Source: Leptospira sp. GIMC2001 (lineage in GTDB: Bacteria; Spirochaetota; Leptospiria; Leptospirales; Leptospiraceae). From it: a stretch of 64,000 nucleotides of DNA. The notes under the pieces were generated by a model. That model did no database searches and was not told where the DNA came from. It saw nothing but the letters and a program-made list of their open reading frames with translations. Positions 10,319 through 18,626 of this stretch are shown piece by piece (position 1 is the first letter of the stretch; each line of letters begins with the position of its first letter). The stretch covers positions 3,775,559 through 3,839,558 of the forward strand of contig NZ_CP115468.1 of the NCBI RefSeq assembly GCF_028462125.1, written 5' to 3'. Both the position numbers and the translations under genes were made by a program.

Positions 10319-12146
10319 CAGTTACCGACTTAGCAAGGTTACGTGGTTGATCGACATTGCATCCTCTATGAATCGCAACATAGTAAGACAAAAGTTGCAA
10401 AGGGATTACTGATAATAAAGGTTGCAGACAATCCTCTGTTTTAGGAATCTCAACAACATATTCCGCCATATTGTGAATATCCTTTTCACCTTCTGTAACG
10501 ATCGCTATAACTTTTCCTTTACGAGCTTTTACTTCTTGGATATTTGAAATGATTTTCTCATAAGAGGAATCTTTTGTTGCTATAAAAACTACTGGCATAT
10601 CTTCATCAATAAGTGCAATTGGTCCATGCTTCATCTCGGCTGCTGGATATCCTTCCGCATGAATATAGGAAATTTCTTTGAGTTTGAGAGCACCTTCCAG
10701 CGCGACTGGAAAATTGTAACCACGTCCAAGATACAAAAAGTTCTTTGCAAACTGAAAAGTTTCTGCGATACGCTTTACAGGTTCTGTGTTCTCTAGAATT
10801 TTTTGGATTTTATCAGGAATACTATCCAATTCAAATAACAATTCTCTGTAGCGACTCTCGGATAGAGTTCCCTTTTTGAGTCCCAAAATAATCGCCATCA
10901 TTGCAAGAACTGTAACTTGCCCAGTGAAAGCTTTCGTACTCGCCACACCGATTTCCGGTCCAGCATGAATATAGGCACCCGCATGAGAAGCCCTAGAGAT
11001 GGAACTTCCAACAACATTACAAACTCCAAATATAGTAGCACCTTTTGATTTCGCTAAATCTATAGCAGCCAATGTATCTGCTGTCTCACCTGATTGTGAT
11101 ATTGCGACAACTACATCATTTTCGCGAATCACTGGATTTCTATATCGAAATTCCGATGCATATTCAACCTCAACATTGATTCTCGCTATATCTTCAAATA
11201 GATACTCAGCAACTAAACCTGCATGCCATGAAGTCCCACAGGCTACAAAAATAACTCTATCAGTATTTAAGAATTTATTCATGTACTGATACATTCCATT
11301 TAGATTCAAATGGTTATCTTTTGCTATCAATCGTCCGCGTAGACAATCGCGAATCGATTTAGGCTGTTCATGAATCTCTTTAAGCATGAAATGAGAAAAT
11401 CCACCTTTCTCAATAGATTCCAATTCCATTTCTAAGTGATGTATAAAAGGTGTTTTAGGAACATCTTCAATACTTTTTATATTGAGTTCACCATCTCGGA
11501 TCACAGCAATTTCATAATCATCCAAGTAAACAACGTTATTAGTATATTCAATGATTGGTGTTGCATCCGATGCCACAAAAAATTCACCATTTCCGATTCC
11601 GATCACCAAAGGACTTCCTTTTCTCGCCGCAATAAGTTGCTTATCATCATCAGATGAGAGAATCAAAATAGCATAAGCACCTACGACTTCGTTCAATGCC
11701 AAACGAACAGCTTCATCTAAGTTGCAATTGTTTCTTTTTTTGATTTCTTCGATTAATAGTATTATAACTTCCGAATCTGTTTCACTTTTAAATTTATATC
11801 CCTTCTGCTCCAATTCGGTTTTGAGAGATTGATAATTTTCAATAATGCCATTATGAATGATTGCGAGTTTTCCATCGGACGAAGAATGAGGATGTGCATT
11901 TATATCATTAGGTTCACCATGTGTTGCCCACCTTGTATGTCCTATTCCAATATTACTAGAAATATCTGATCCACCGACATGACTTTCTAATTCGGCTACT
12001 TTTCCTTTCTTTTTATAAACTTTCAGTCCACCGTTTAGAAGAGCAACACCGGCACTGTCATATCCTCTATATTCTAATCTTTTTAGTCCTTTAATGATGA
12101 TCGGATACGCATCGCGCTTACCAATATAACCAACTATTCCGCACAT
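10311..12146 (-). CDS. glmS: Glutamine--fructose-6-phosphate aminotransferase (isomerizing)
   Basis: This 611-residue protein is full length for GlmS. Cys2 after the initiator Met (MCGIVGYIG) is the glutaminase nucleophile. The N-terminal class II amidotransferase domain (to about 240, with HTRWATHG and the EYRGYDSAG segment) is followed by two SIS sugar-isomerase domains (VACGTSWHAG, SQSGETADT, and later GRGYNFPVALEGALKLKEIS). The C-terminus DQPRNLAKSVTVE is canonical. It makes glucosamine-6-phosphate, the committed step for peptidoglycan and lipopolysaccharide amino sugars. The start has GAGGAGA upstream. It is the middle gene of glmM-glmS-glmU-like. I saw no glmS ribozyme-like leader in the 24-base gap after glmM, as expected for a non-Firmicute. 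Confidence 0.97.
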   Translation of the reverse strand: MCGIVGYIGKRDAYPIIIKGLKRLEYRGYDSAGVALLNGGLKVYKKKGKVAELESHVGGSDISSNIGIGHTRWATHGEPNDINAHPHSSSDGKLAIIHNGIIENYQSLKTELEQKGYKFKSETDSEVIILLIEEIKKRNNCNLDEAVRLALNEVVGAYAILILSSDDDKQLIAARKGSPLVIGIGNGEFFVASDATPIIEYTNNVVYLDDYEIAVIRDGELNIKSIEDVPKTPFIHHLEMELESIEKGGFSHFMLKEIHEQPKSIRDCLRGRLIAKDNHLNLNGMYQYMNKFLNTDRVIFVACGTSWHAGLVAEYLFEDIARINVEVEYASEFRYRNPVIRENDVVVAISQSGETADTLAAIDLAKSKGATIFGVCNVVGSSISRASHAGAYIHAGPEIGVASTKAFTGQVTVLAMMAIILGLKKGTLSESRYRELLFELDSIPDKIQKILENTEPVKRIAETFQFAKNFLYLGRGYNFPVALEGALKLKEISYIHAEGYPAAEMKHGPIALIDEDMPVVFIATKDSSYEKIISNIQEVKARKGKVIAIVTEGEKDIHNMAEYVVEIPKTEDCLQPLLSVIPLQLLSYYVAIHRGCNVDQPRNLAKSVTVE

Positions 12147-12170
12147 AATTTTCTCCTCAGAATAAATGTC

Positions 12171-13526
12171 TTACGACAAGGATTTCTCCGCTTGATGAAT
12201 GATTTCGTTTAATTTCTCTGCAGAATCGGCTTCTGCTATAATTCTTACTATAGGCTCGGTGTTAGACGGTCTCACATGAATCCAGCCATAATCCCAGGCG
12301 AGCCTCAGCCCATCTATCTCCGAAACTTGATCAGATTTAAAACCAGATCGGATACTATTGAAAACATCCAATATTTCTCTACCCTCGCGAGCAAATTTGG
12401 TTTTTTTCATAAAGAGTCCGGGCAATTTTTCAAATATACTATCTATTGGCTTATCATCTTTTGCCATCAAATGAAGAATATGTCCAATACCTGCGAGAGA
12501 ATCTCTTCCGTAAGAATTGATTTTTGGATCAATGACTCCCCCATTGCCCTCTCCACCAAACATTGCTTTGTTGTCTATCATGGCTTGAACGACATTAGCT
12601 TCACCAACTTTGGATCGAATTACAGATCCACCATATGCTTTTACAACACGATCAGATACAAAACTTGAAGATTCATTTAGAACTACTTTTGGTTTGCCAA
12701 TAAATTCAGGCAGAACTGCCATCAAACTCAAAGGGACTGTATATTCTTCTGATAGGGCACCTAGCTTTGGTGTAAGGACAACCAAACGATCAGCGTCTGG
12801 ATCTACAGCAAAACCTATATCTACACCTGACGATTTTACAAATGCTGATGTATCAACCAGTGCTTCTTCTGTAGGTTCTGCTGGTCTAGGGAATTGCCCA
12901 TCCGGATTGCAGTGCATTTTGTACACATCACATCCTAACATCTCTAAAAACTCGGGAATAAGATTACTACCTGCGCCATTCACAGCATCAATTAATACTT
13001 TATATTTCTTCTTACGAATTGCGAGAACATCGATTCGTTCTAGTATAGACTCAAGATGCAATTTTGCATCATCATATTGATAATCAACTTTTACATTTGC
13101 ATCATAAATAGCTTGAGGAAATTGGTTAGCGTTAACCAATTCCATAACTTTGTCAATTTCTTTCTGAGAAAAAAAGAATCCATTACGTCCGACAAATTTA
13201 AAAGCATTCCAATCCATAGGATTGTGAGATGCGGAAACAATTACTCCAGATTCCGCAGATTTTGCATTCACAACTGCTTTAACCGTAGGAGTTGGTACGA
13301 TTCCTAATGATAATACAGACTTACCGGCAGCTAAGATTGCACCGTTTAATATAGATTCAACGAAAAGGCCGCTTGGCCTAGAGTCACGACCAACAACTAC
13401 AAAACTACCACCCATTGCAGTAGCAAATGCTCTGGAAAATCTTAATATAGTTTCAGGATTAAACCCATCTTGTATCTTACCACGGACACCTGATACAGAT
13501 ATCATTAATTTAGAGAAATCATCCAT
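12171..13526 (-). CDS. glmM: Phosphoglucosamine mutase (alpha-D-phosphohexomutase family)
   Basis: This protein of about 451 residues is a phosphohexomutase with the four expected signatures: the phosphoserine loop VSASHNPMDWN (active Ser about residue 100), the metal loop DPDADRLVV, the sugar-binding GGEGNGGVI, and the phosphate-binding RPSNTEPIVRIIAE. GGEGNGG rather than a GEYSGH-like loop fits the GlmM/archaeal-type mutases, and the location directly upstream of glmS argues for glucosamine-6-P to glucosamine-1-P conversion over phosphomannomutase. A GTG one codon upstream (13529) could also serve as start; no ribosome binding site decides between them. It lies 94 bases downstream of the tRNA-Val gene on the same strand and may be read from the tRNA promoter. 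Confidence 0.9.
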   Translation of the reverse strand: MDDFSKLMISVSGVRGKIQDGFNPETILRFSRAFATAMGGSFVVVGRDSRPSGLFVESILNGAILAAGKSVLSLGIVPTPTVKAVVNAKSAESGVIVSASHNPMDWNAFKFVGRNGFFFSQKEIDKVMELVNANQFPQAIYDANVKVDYQYDDAKLHLESILERIDVLAIRKKKYKVLIDAVNGAGSNLIPEFLEMLGCDVYKMHCNPDGQFPRPAEPTEEALVDTSAFVKSSGVDIGFAVDPDADRLVVLTPKLGALSEEYTVPLSLMAVLPEFIGKPKVVLNESSSFVSDRVVKAYGGSVIRSKVGEANVVQAMIDNKAMFGGEGNGGVIDPKINSYGRDSLAGIGHILHLMAKDDKPIDSIFEKLPGLFMKKTKFAREGREILDVFNSIRSGFKSDQVSEIDGLRLAWDYGWIHVRPSNTEPIVRIIAEADSAEKLNEIIHQAEKSLS

Positions 13527-13620
13527 CACTGATTAGTTTAAAATAATAAGTTTCTGAGTAAACTGGAATTTATATTGGAAGAGAGGAAGAGATTATTAAA
13601 TGGATAAGATAGATTGAACC

Positions 13621-13693
13621 TGGGCGATGACAGGATTGAACTGCCGACCCTCTGCTTGTAAGGCAGATGCTCTCCCAGCTGAGCTAATCGCCC
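13621..13693 (-). tRNA. tRNA-Val (anticodon UAC)
   Basis: On the minus strand the 73 bases fold into a standard cloverleaf: acceptor GGGCGAT/ATCGCCC with discriminator A, D-arm with AGCTCAGCTGGGAGAG, anticodon stem TCTGC/GCAGA with loop CTTACAA (anticodon TAC), and T-arm with GTTCGATCC. CCA is not encoded. The 5' leader TGAACCT (13696-13702) is complementary to the discriminator and trailer AGGTTCA (13615-13621), so the precursor could extend its acceptor stem. A TATAAT box lies about 25 bases upstream of the leader. Confidence 0.96.
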
Positions 13694-13733
13694 TCAGGTT
13701 CACTCTTGCTATGAAATTATAGAAGGTTACAGT

Positions 13734-13762
13734 GTCGATGATTTTTTGAATGAAGGCTAGAA
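13734..13762 (-). promoter_or_regulatory. Shared upstream element, copy 1 (before tRNA-Val)
   Basis: The 16 bases GTCGATGATTTTTTGA (plus strand, 13734-13749), followed at fixed distance by GCTAGAA (13756-13762), recur upstream of rpsT at 14175-14203. About 24 of 29 positions match. Here the element lies just upstream of a TATAAT-like -10 box of the tRNA gene, so it may be part of a promoter or regulator site for translation genes. Confidence 0.45.
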
Positions 13763-13784
13763 AAAGAAAGATTTATTCAAAGTA

Positions 13785-13811
13785 AAATAAAAAGACCTCC
13801 AGAGGAGGTCC
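13785..13811 (-). terminator. Rho-independent terminator of rpsT
   Basis: The inverted repeat GACCTCC (13794-13800) and GGAGGTC (13804-13810) forms a seven-pair, GC-rich stem with a three-base loop. On the minus strand it is followed by TTTTTATTTTA. It lies 33 bases after the rpsT stop codon. Confidence 0.9.
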
Positions 13812-13843
13812 TATAAAAAGGGAAGTTCTAAATAGTTCTGCCT

Positions 13844-14131
13844 TTAAGCAGCAGTTGCTGATTGTGCTTTTGAAGTTTTGGAAATCAAAAGTGCCATTCT
13901 AGATTTTTTACGACTCGCATTTCCTTTATGAATCAAATTTGTTTTCGCTGCTTTATCTAATAATGATGAATACTCTTTGTACAGAAGTGAAGCCTTTTCT
14001 AAGTTTCCTTCTTTTACATTCTTTAAAATATTTTTAGCACTGGTTCTGAGACGAGCCTTCTTAGATGCATTGGCTGCAGTTCTCTTTATTGTTCTTCTTA
14101 TGTCTTTTTTGGATGACTTTAAATTTGCCAC
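13844..14131 (-). CDS. rpsT: 30S ribosomal protein S20
   Basis: This 95-residue basic, alanine- and lysine-rich helical protein is S20. It opens with ANLKSSKKDIRRTIKRTAAN and contains NLIHKGNASRKKSRMALL, the family's C-terminal signature. It binds 16S rRNA in the small subunit. The start codon is GTG, preceded by AAGGGGA at good spacing. S20 genes are often autoregulated through unusual start codons, which may be relevant here. A strong terminator follows, so it is a single-gene unit, divergent from the gene at 14253. Confidence 0.96.
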   Translation of the reverse strand: MANLKSSKKDIRRTIKRTAANASKKARLRTSAKNILKNVKEGNLEKASLLYKEYSSLLDKAAKTNLIHKGNASRKKSRMALLISKTSKAQSATAA

Positions 14132-14174
14132 GAGATTCCCCTTTTTTTACAGTTTTTTCGTCGGAGTCTGGGAA

Positions 14175-14203
14175 GTCGATGATTTTTTGATTGTACGCTA
14201 GAA
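14175..14203 (-). promoter_or_regulatory. Shared upstream element, copy 2 (before rpsT)
   Basis: This is the second copy of the GTCGATGATTTTTTGA block (14175-14190) with GCTAGAA at the same spacing (14197-14203). It sits 44-72 bases upstream of the rpsT start codon and also lies between rpsT and the divergent gene at 14253. It is either a shared promoter or a factor-binding site. Confidence 0.45.
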
Positions 14204-14252
14204 CCAAGCCAATTGATTGCCAATTTTGGAAATTATATTCCAGGAGATTATT

Positions 14253-14531
14253 ATGGAAGTTTATTTTCAAATTGACCAAGGATTGAGTCGATATATGAAA
14301 GAGTGGGATTTAGATTTAAAATTGCTGATACGAATGGCAATTTTGGATCCACCTTCAGAAATTGAGACCTTCCTAAAAGCGGAAGTAAGAGACATAGACT
14401 ATGTAAAAATCAATTGTGATTCAGATGAATTCAATTTTTTATTTGCACATTCGTTTAGAAATGGAAAATATATTGGGGAGATAACGGAAGATTTATTCAA
14501 CCACGCATTCTTTAAATATTTATACAAATGA
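14253..14531 (+). CDS. Hypothetical protein, 92 residues, first gene of a four-gene operon
   Basis: I do not recognise this small soluble acidic protein. It has no signal peptide, membrane helix or cysteine-pair motif beyond a single Cys. I chose the ATG at 14253 because CAGGAG lies six bases upstream; a longer in-frame start at 14217 lacks one. Its stop overlaps the start of the next gene as ATGA, so it is translationally coupled to the 393-residue protein. The predicted structure is mixed, with a run of alternating charged and hydrophobic residues near DYVKINCDSDEFNFLF. The promoter probably lies in the 120-base divergent gap shared with rpsT. Confidence 0.75.
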   Translation: MEVYFQIDQGLSRYMKEWDLDLKLLIRMAILDPPSEIETFLKAEVRDIDYVKINCDSDEFNFLFAHSFRNGKYIGEITEDLFNHAFFKYLYK

Positions 14532-15709
14532 GCCAAGAAAATACTGATTATATCCGAGTGAATTCGATCAACGAGATTGATCCCAATAAATTATCTTTAT
14601 CTTTTGTTGGTAAAAAATTTATCGATAAGGATAATAATCGATTTTCGATTCGATTCAATCGTGAGACTCGTAAAATGGAAGTTGTCAAAATAATGATTCG
14701 CTCAGGAGGCAAAATCCAAGAAGACAATTCTCTACGCGCTTGGGAAGAGTCGAAAGAAATTGATAAACCACTGCAAGATTATATAAAACCAGATACGCAA
14801 GTAACTAAACAAAGTTTAGAAACTCCTAATATTCATGAATCTTCGTCCCCGCATGATTCAAAAAAACAATTGGATTCCAAAAAGAATTCTCAATCAGCTT
14901 CCATTCCATCCCAGTCAACAGATAAATCAAAAGATAATAAAGATGATTTTAATTTCTCAGGAATTGATCTGGATATTTCTCTAGAAGATTTTGGATCACC
15001 AGTAACACCTTCTCGTACAGAAACTAGCCAAGAAAATTTGGAAATTCAAGAAACCCGTTCCCAATCCTCCAAACCTGAAGAAAATTATGATGATAAAAAA
15101 GGAGTCAATGAAAAAAGCACTTCTGCTTCTTCGGAGATAAAAACCAAAGCAATAAAACCAGAAGAAGAAAAGAATAAAATTGAAGCTTTGATGAAATCTA
15201 TTGAAGAAGCCAAAACGAGAATACAATCTGTACTCAATAATATAAAATCATCTAGAATATTTGAGATAACGGGAGATCCATCCGAGAACAAAAATATAAT
15301 CGGAAATCTGACACGCGAATTTGATGTAGAAGTGTTCCAGCCCTTAGAAAAAATCTCAAATTATCTAAAAGAACTCACTTCATATCCTCGAGCAATCAAC
15401 TATTATACTGCCAAATTTGAGAAATCTAAACGAGATGATCTATCACTTGCTGTAAATGATAAAGACAAGCTTGCTCTTGTGATGAGATGGGAAATGCAAG
15501 AAGGATTTACAAGTTTGTTAGGCAAATTTAAAGCATTGAGCCATAGCCTTCTAGATGTATTCAATTTAAAAACGGAAACGCATGTAAAACAATTACAATA
15601 TCAGAATCAACTAATGTTTACCGATGCGAAAAATGCTACAATATTTTGCTCCCAAGATATTGAGAAATTGATAAAAGATGTTGAAAACTGGAAATACGAA
15701 ACGAACTAA
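14528..15709 (+). CDS. Hypothetical protein with disordered linker and helical C-terminal domain
   Basis: This 393-residue protein is not one I recognise. It has three parts: an N-terminal domain of about 60 residues, probably beta-rich (VNSINEIDPNKLSLSFVGKK); a Ser/Lys/Glu/Gln-rich low-complexity linker (about 85-215) containing a short conserved-looking patch FSGIDLDISLEDFG (about 140-153); and a helical C-terminal domain (about 215-393). There is no signal peptide, so it is probably cytoplasmic. It overlaps the preceding gene by four bases (ATGA) and is 15 bases from the next. The layout resembles scaffold or adaptor proteins with interaction domains at each end, but that is inference only. 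Confidence 0.78.
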   Translation: MSQENTDYIRVNSINEIDPNKLSLSFVGKKFIDKDNNRFSIRFNRETRKMEVVKIMIRSGGKIQEDNSLRAWEESKEIDKPLQDYIKPDTQVTKQSLETPNIHESSSPHDSKKQLDSKKNSQSASIPSQSTDKSKDNKDDFNFSGIDLDISLEDFGSPVTPSRTETSQENLEIQETRSQSSKPEENYDDKKGVNEKSTSASSEIKTKAIKPEEEKNKIEALMKSIEEAKTRIQSVLNNIKSSRIFEITGDPSENKNIIGNLTREFDVEVFQPLEKISNYLKELTSYPRAINYYTAKFEKSKRDDLSLAVNDKDKLALVMRWEMQEGFTSLLGKFKALSHSLLDVFNLKTETHVKQLQYQNQLMFTDAKNATIFCSQDIEKLIKDVENWKYETN

Positions 15710-15724
15710 AATAAAAAGGGAACT

Positions 15725-16510
15725 ATGACACTCAACACAACGGAAATCAACGGAATTTTAGAAAAAATCCGCAGTGAATATGCAACTTATAGCAAACAAA
15801 ATCCTAAAGCTTTTGATCTCGCGGGATTCGAGAAAAGATATTTGCAAACATTACAAATGAAATCCAATGTTGTGCGTTTCCTAAATGATGAAGTTGCTTT
15901 TCTAGAACAACTTAAGAATAAATACAATGAATTAATTGCGAAAAAAGAAGCATCCAAAGGCGCAACCATCAATAGAATAATGGATGAAGCTATCGCCCGT
16001 TTAGAGAAGTATCCAAAAATGGACTTCCATCCCTTAGCCAAACCTGAGTTGAGATATTTTTATGGAGCTATGCGAGATTTTGGAGATTCTGAAGTTCCTG
16101 CTCTCATTCATGTTTTTCGTGGTACACCAGAATACAATATGTTCCAAGATGTTTTACACACCATAGAAAAAATAGCAGTCTCACGCATTCGCAATCAATC
16201 ACCACCGCGTATCACAGAGCATATCAAGGCTTTGCTTGATGCAAACGGCAATCAAATGTTGATGGAAAAAGATACTCAAGATGTACTCAAAACCACTTGT
16301 CTAGCACTCAAAAAAGTTTCTCTTTTGTGCAAAGAGTGCATCGATAAGAATCGGATCAGTTCAGAAATAATGATGAGAATTGATGACAAGGAATATCCTA
16401 AAGCTGGATCGTATAATGTCAAAACTCATAAGGGAGCACTTGAAACAGTCATAATCAAATGCCAAGAAATTATTGAGGACTTTCGAATGACTGCGATTGT
16501 TGGACCTTAG
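15725..16510 (+). CDS. Hypothetical all-helical cytoplasmic protein
   Basis: This 261-residue protein is not recognised. It is almost entirely predicted helix, with a heptad-like stretch near VAFLEQLKNKYNELIAKK, and has no signal peptide or membrane segment. Three cysteines cluster at about 196-208 (TTCLALKKVSLLCKECID), which could be structural or metal-binding. AAAAGGGA precedes the ATG. It lies between the linker protein and the thiolase-like fusion with gaps of 15 and 3 bases, so all four genes almost certainly work together. Confidence 0.78.
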   Translation: MTLNTTEINGILEKIRSEYATYSKQNPKAFDLAGFEKRYLQTLQMKSNVVRFLNDEVAFLEQLKNKYNELIAKKEASKGATINRIMDEAIARLEKYPKMDFHPLAKPELRYFYGAMRDFGDSEVPALIHVFRGTPEYNMFQDVLHTIEKIAVSRIRNQSPPRITEHIKALLDANGNQMLMEKDTQDVLKTTCLALKKVSLLCKECIDKNRISSEIMMRIDDKEYPKAGSYNVKTHKGALETVIIKCQEIIEDFRMTAIVGP

Positions 16511-16513
16511 TTT

Positions 16514-18118
16514 ATGAGCCCAATAATTCTAGGAGTTTGTGATTCAATCGAATCAGACATTAGCAACTATCAAGAGTTATCAAATTATGAACGCTATTTC
16601 GCACTTTTAGAATCTGCTGTCGATGGACTTTGCAATTTTTTAGGTACAGATCGTACGGAAGTTTCTCAATATTTAACAGACTTTGTTTCCATAGATGCAG
16701 CAGCTCTTGCTCGAACGGGTTACGGACAGATGGTAAAGGACGCAAATGATTTGGGCTTTACTGGAATTCAGTGCCATACGGTCGATCTTGGAGGTGCCAG
16801 TGTTTGTGGTGCAATCGGAGAAGCATGGCGAATCGCAGAATCAAATCCTTATGCAGTAATTTTAGTTGCAGGCGCAGACGTTCCAAAGTCCGTTTTTCGT
16901 CAGGTAAGTGATCTGAAGAAACTTACTGCTACCGTTGCAAATTCTGAATATGAAATTCCATATGGTGCCACGTTAATCGCAATGTATGGACTACTTGCTA
17001 ATAAACAGATGCAAGATAATGATATTGATATTTCAGAATATGAGAATATAACCAAATATTTCCGAAATATTGCAATTGAAAATCCGCGCTCATTTTATTA
17101 CAGAAAGGAAATCATAGACAAACAATTTACGAAATTTTTGGCTTATCCATATTCAACACCCATGATTGCAATCGTCACTGATCATGGATTTGCCACTATT
17201 GTTGTTGGGCATAAAGCCCATGAAGAATTGATCGCTAAGTCAGTCATAAAAGAAAAATCTAATCCGTTGTATTTGATTGGAACGGGACATTGTATACATT
17301 CAGAATATTTTTCCTTAAAATCTAAATTAGAAAGTCCGGCTGGAATTGCGGCCGAGAGAGCTTTTGCGAGCGCAGGATGCAATAGAAACTCAATTGAATA
17401 CGCATGGATATATGATTGTTTCATTGGAATGATAATTTCTCAAGCTTCCGCATATTTTGGCGAGAATCCGAAAAAAGTAGCAGAGGCTTTACAAAATGGA
17501 AAAATTCCAATAGGAGATAAAGAAATTCCGATCAACATGGGCGGTGGAATACTAAATTACCAAGCAGCGATGTCAATGTCTGGAGCAACCGGATTGGTTG
17601 ATGTTCTTAGTCAGTACGGATTGTCCAAAAATCCATTACCTTTATCACAAAAACTTACTACTCCACCTAAACTTTCTCTTCTTGGTGGCAATGGTGGAAT
17701 CGATTCTATCAACTCAGTGGCTTTATTTTCACAAGAATCAGCCAACACCCAATCGCAAAGAAAACCAATAATCCACCGAAGACTCAAACTCAATAAGATC
17801 ATTCATCCTGAGAAAAATACAAATTCTACGATTGCTAAAAATAATATTGATCAATCACAAAATCAAATTCCTAACGAACAGACAGAACGGATTGGAACGA
17901 TTCTGACAAGTACGGTAGTTTATTTCAATCCAGGTGGCGAGAAGAAGACTCCCTATGTACTAGCACTCGTATCGCTAGAAAATGGAAATTTTGTTATGAC
18001 AAACATTTATCAAGAAAATGGAGACGAGTGCAGGAATCTTGACCTGATAAAAAATAATCATACAAAAATTAGAATAATTCCAAATAATAATATTTGGAAA
18101 GGTATCATCGTTGAGTAA
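16514..18118 (+). CDS. SCP-x-type thiolase-like protein fused to a C-terminal DUF35-like OB fold
   Basis: The first 370 residues of this 534-residue protein follow the thiolase superfamily, closest to SCP-x/Ltp-type members. They include VDLGGASVCGAIGEAW (91-105), where the nucleophilic Cys is expected, YDCFIGMIISQ (300-310), and INMGGGILNYQAAMS (340-354), where the catalytic GHP His is expected. In my alignment the nucleophile position is Ala or Ser and the His is replaced (NYQ), so ordinary thiolysis is unlikely. After a polar linker, residues 445-534 (GTILTSTVVYFNPGG, YVLALVSLENGNFVM) look like the OB fold of DUF35 proteins, normally a separate partner. The nearest functional analogy is thiolase-like/DUF35 aldolase pairs such as Ltp2-ChsH2. 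It is the last gene of a four-gene operon of unknown role. Confidence 0.75.
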   Translation: MSPIILGVCDSIESDISNYQELSNYERYFALLESAVDGLCNFLGTDRTEVSQYLTDFVSIDAAALARTGYGQMVKDANDLGFTGIQCHTVDLGGASVCGAIGEAWRIAESNPYAVILVAGADVPKSVFRQVSDLKKLTATVANSEYEIPYGATLIAMYGLLANKQMQDNDIDISEYENITKYFRNIAIENPRSFYYRKEIIDKQFTKFLAYPYSTPMIAIVTDHGFATIVVGHKAHEELIAKSVIKEKSNPLYLIGTGHCIHSEYFSLKSKLESPAGIAAERAFASAGCNRNSIEYAWIYDCFIGMIISQASAYFGENPKKVAEALQNGKIPIGDKEIPINMGGGILNYQAAMSMSGATGLVDVLSQYGLSKNPLPLSQKLTTPPKLSLLGGNGGIDSINSVALFSQESANTQSQRKPIIHRRLKLNKIIHPEKNTNSTIAKNNIDQSQNQIPNEQTERIGTILTSTVVYFNPGGEKKTPYVLALVSLENGNFVMTNIYQENGDECRNLDLIKNNHTKIRIIPNNNIWKGIIVE

Positions 18119-18179
18119 ATTCTATTGAAAAAAGCCTCTGGTTTATAAAAATAGAGGAATCCAGTATTGGGAGAACGAT

Positions 18180-18617
18180 ATGTCAGTAGAATGGAACGAA
18201 AAATACGTAACGAATATTACAGAAATAGACACTCAACACCAAAGACTATTTTTTCTATTAGGTGAAGTTGAAAAATTATATGAGAGTAATAAAGGCAATC
18301 TTACTAAATTCATTCCTCAAATAAGCAAAACCATTCTGGATTTGGAGCATTACACAATTTCCCATTTTTTGATTGAAGAGAGAGTGATGGAAGATAGCGA
18401 TTATCCAGATTTAGAAAATCATAAATTATTGCATGATAAGTTTACCACAAAGATTCAAGATTCTAAGCAAGAATTGATTGAACTTCAAAAAGAATTAGAT
18501 GAAGAGAAATTGGATGAATTCTTACATAAACTAATTAAATTTTTAGGATTATGGCTAACCAATCATATATTAATAAAGGATATGGATTATAAGCCATTTG
18601 TAAAGCGAACTCTCTAA
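18180..18617 (+). CDS. Bacteriohemerythrin
   Basis: This 145-residue protein is a single hemerythrin domain with the full di-iron ligand set: His in DTQHQRLFF, His in EHYTISHF together with Glu in FLIEERVM, the pair HKLLH, and HILIKDMDY with the last His and Asp. These proteins bind O2 reversibly and serve in oxygen storage, sensing or protection in microaerophilic bacteria. The start has GGGAGA upstream. A weak CCTCT/AGAGG inverted repeat lies in the 61-base gap after the previous operon. It is convergent with cutA (nine bases between stops). Confidence 0.93.
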   Translation: MSVEWNEKYVTNITEIDTQHQRLFFLLGEVEKLYESNKGNLTKFIPQISKTILDLEHYTISHFLIEERVMEDSDYPDLENHKLLHDKFTTKIQDSKQELIELQKELDEEKLDEFLHKLIKFLGLWLTNHILIKDMDYKPFVKRTL

Positions 18618-18626
18618 AAATACAAA

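Noticed and set aside
12147..12170. A glmS ribozyme before glmS
   Set aside because: Only 24 bases separate glmM and glmS, and no ribozyme-like structure fits.
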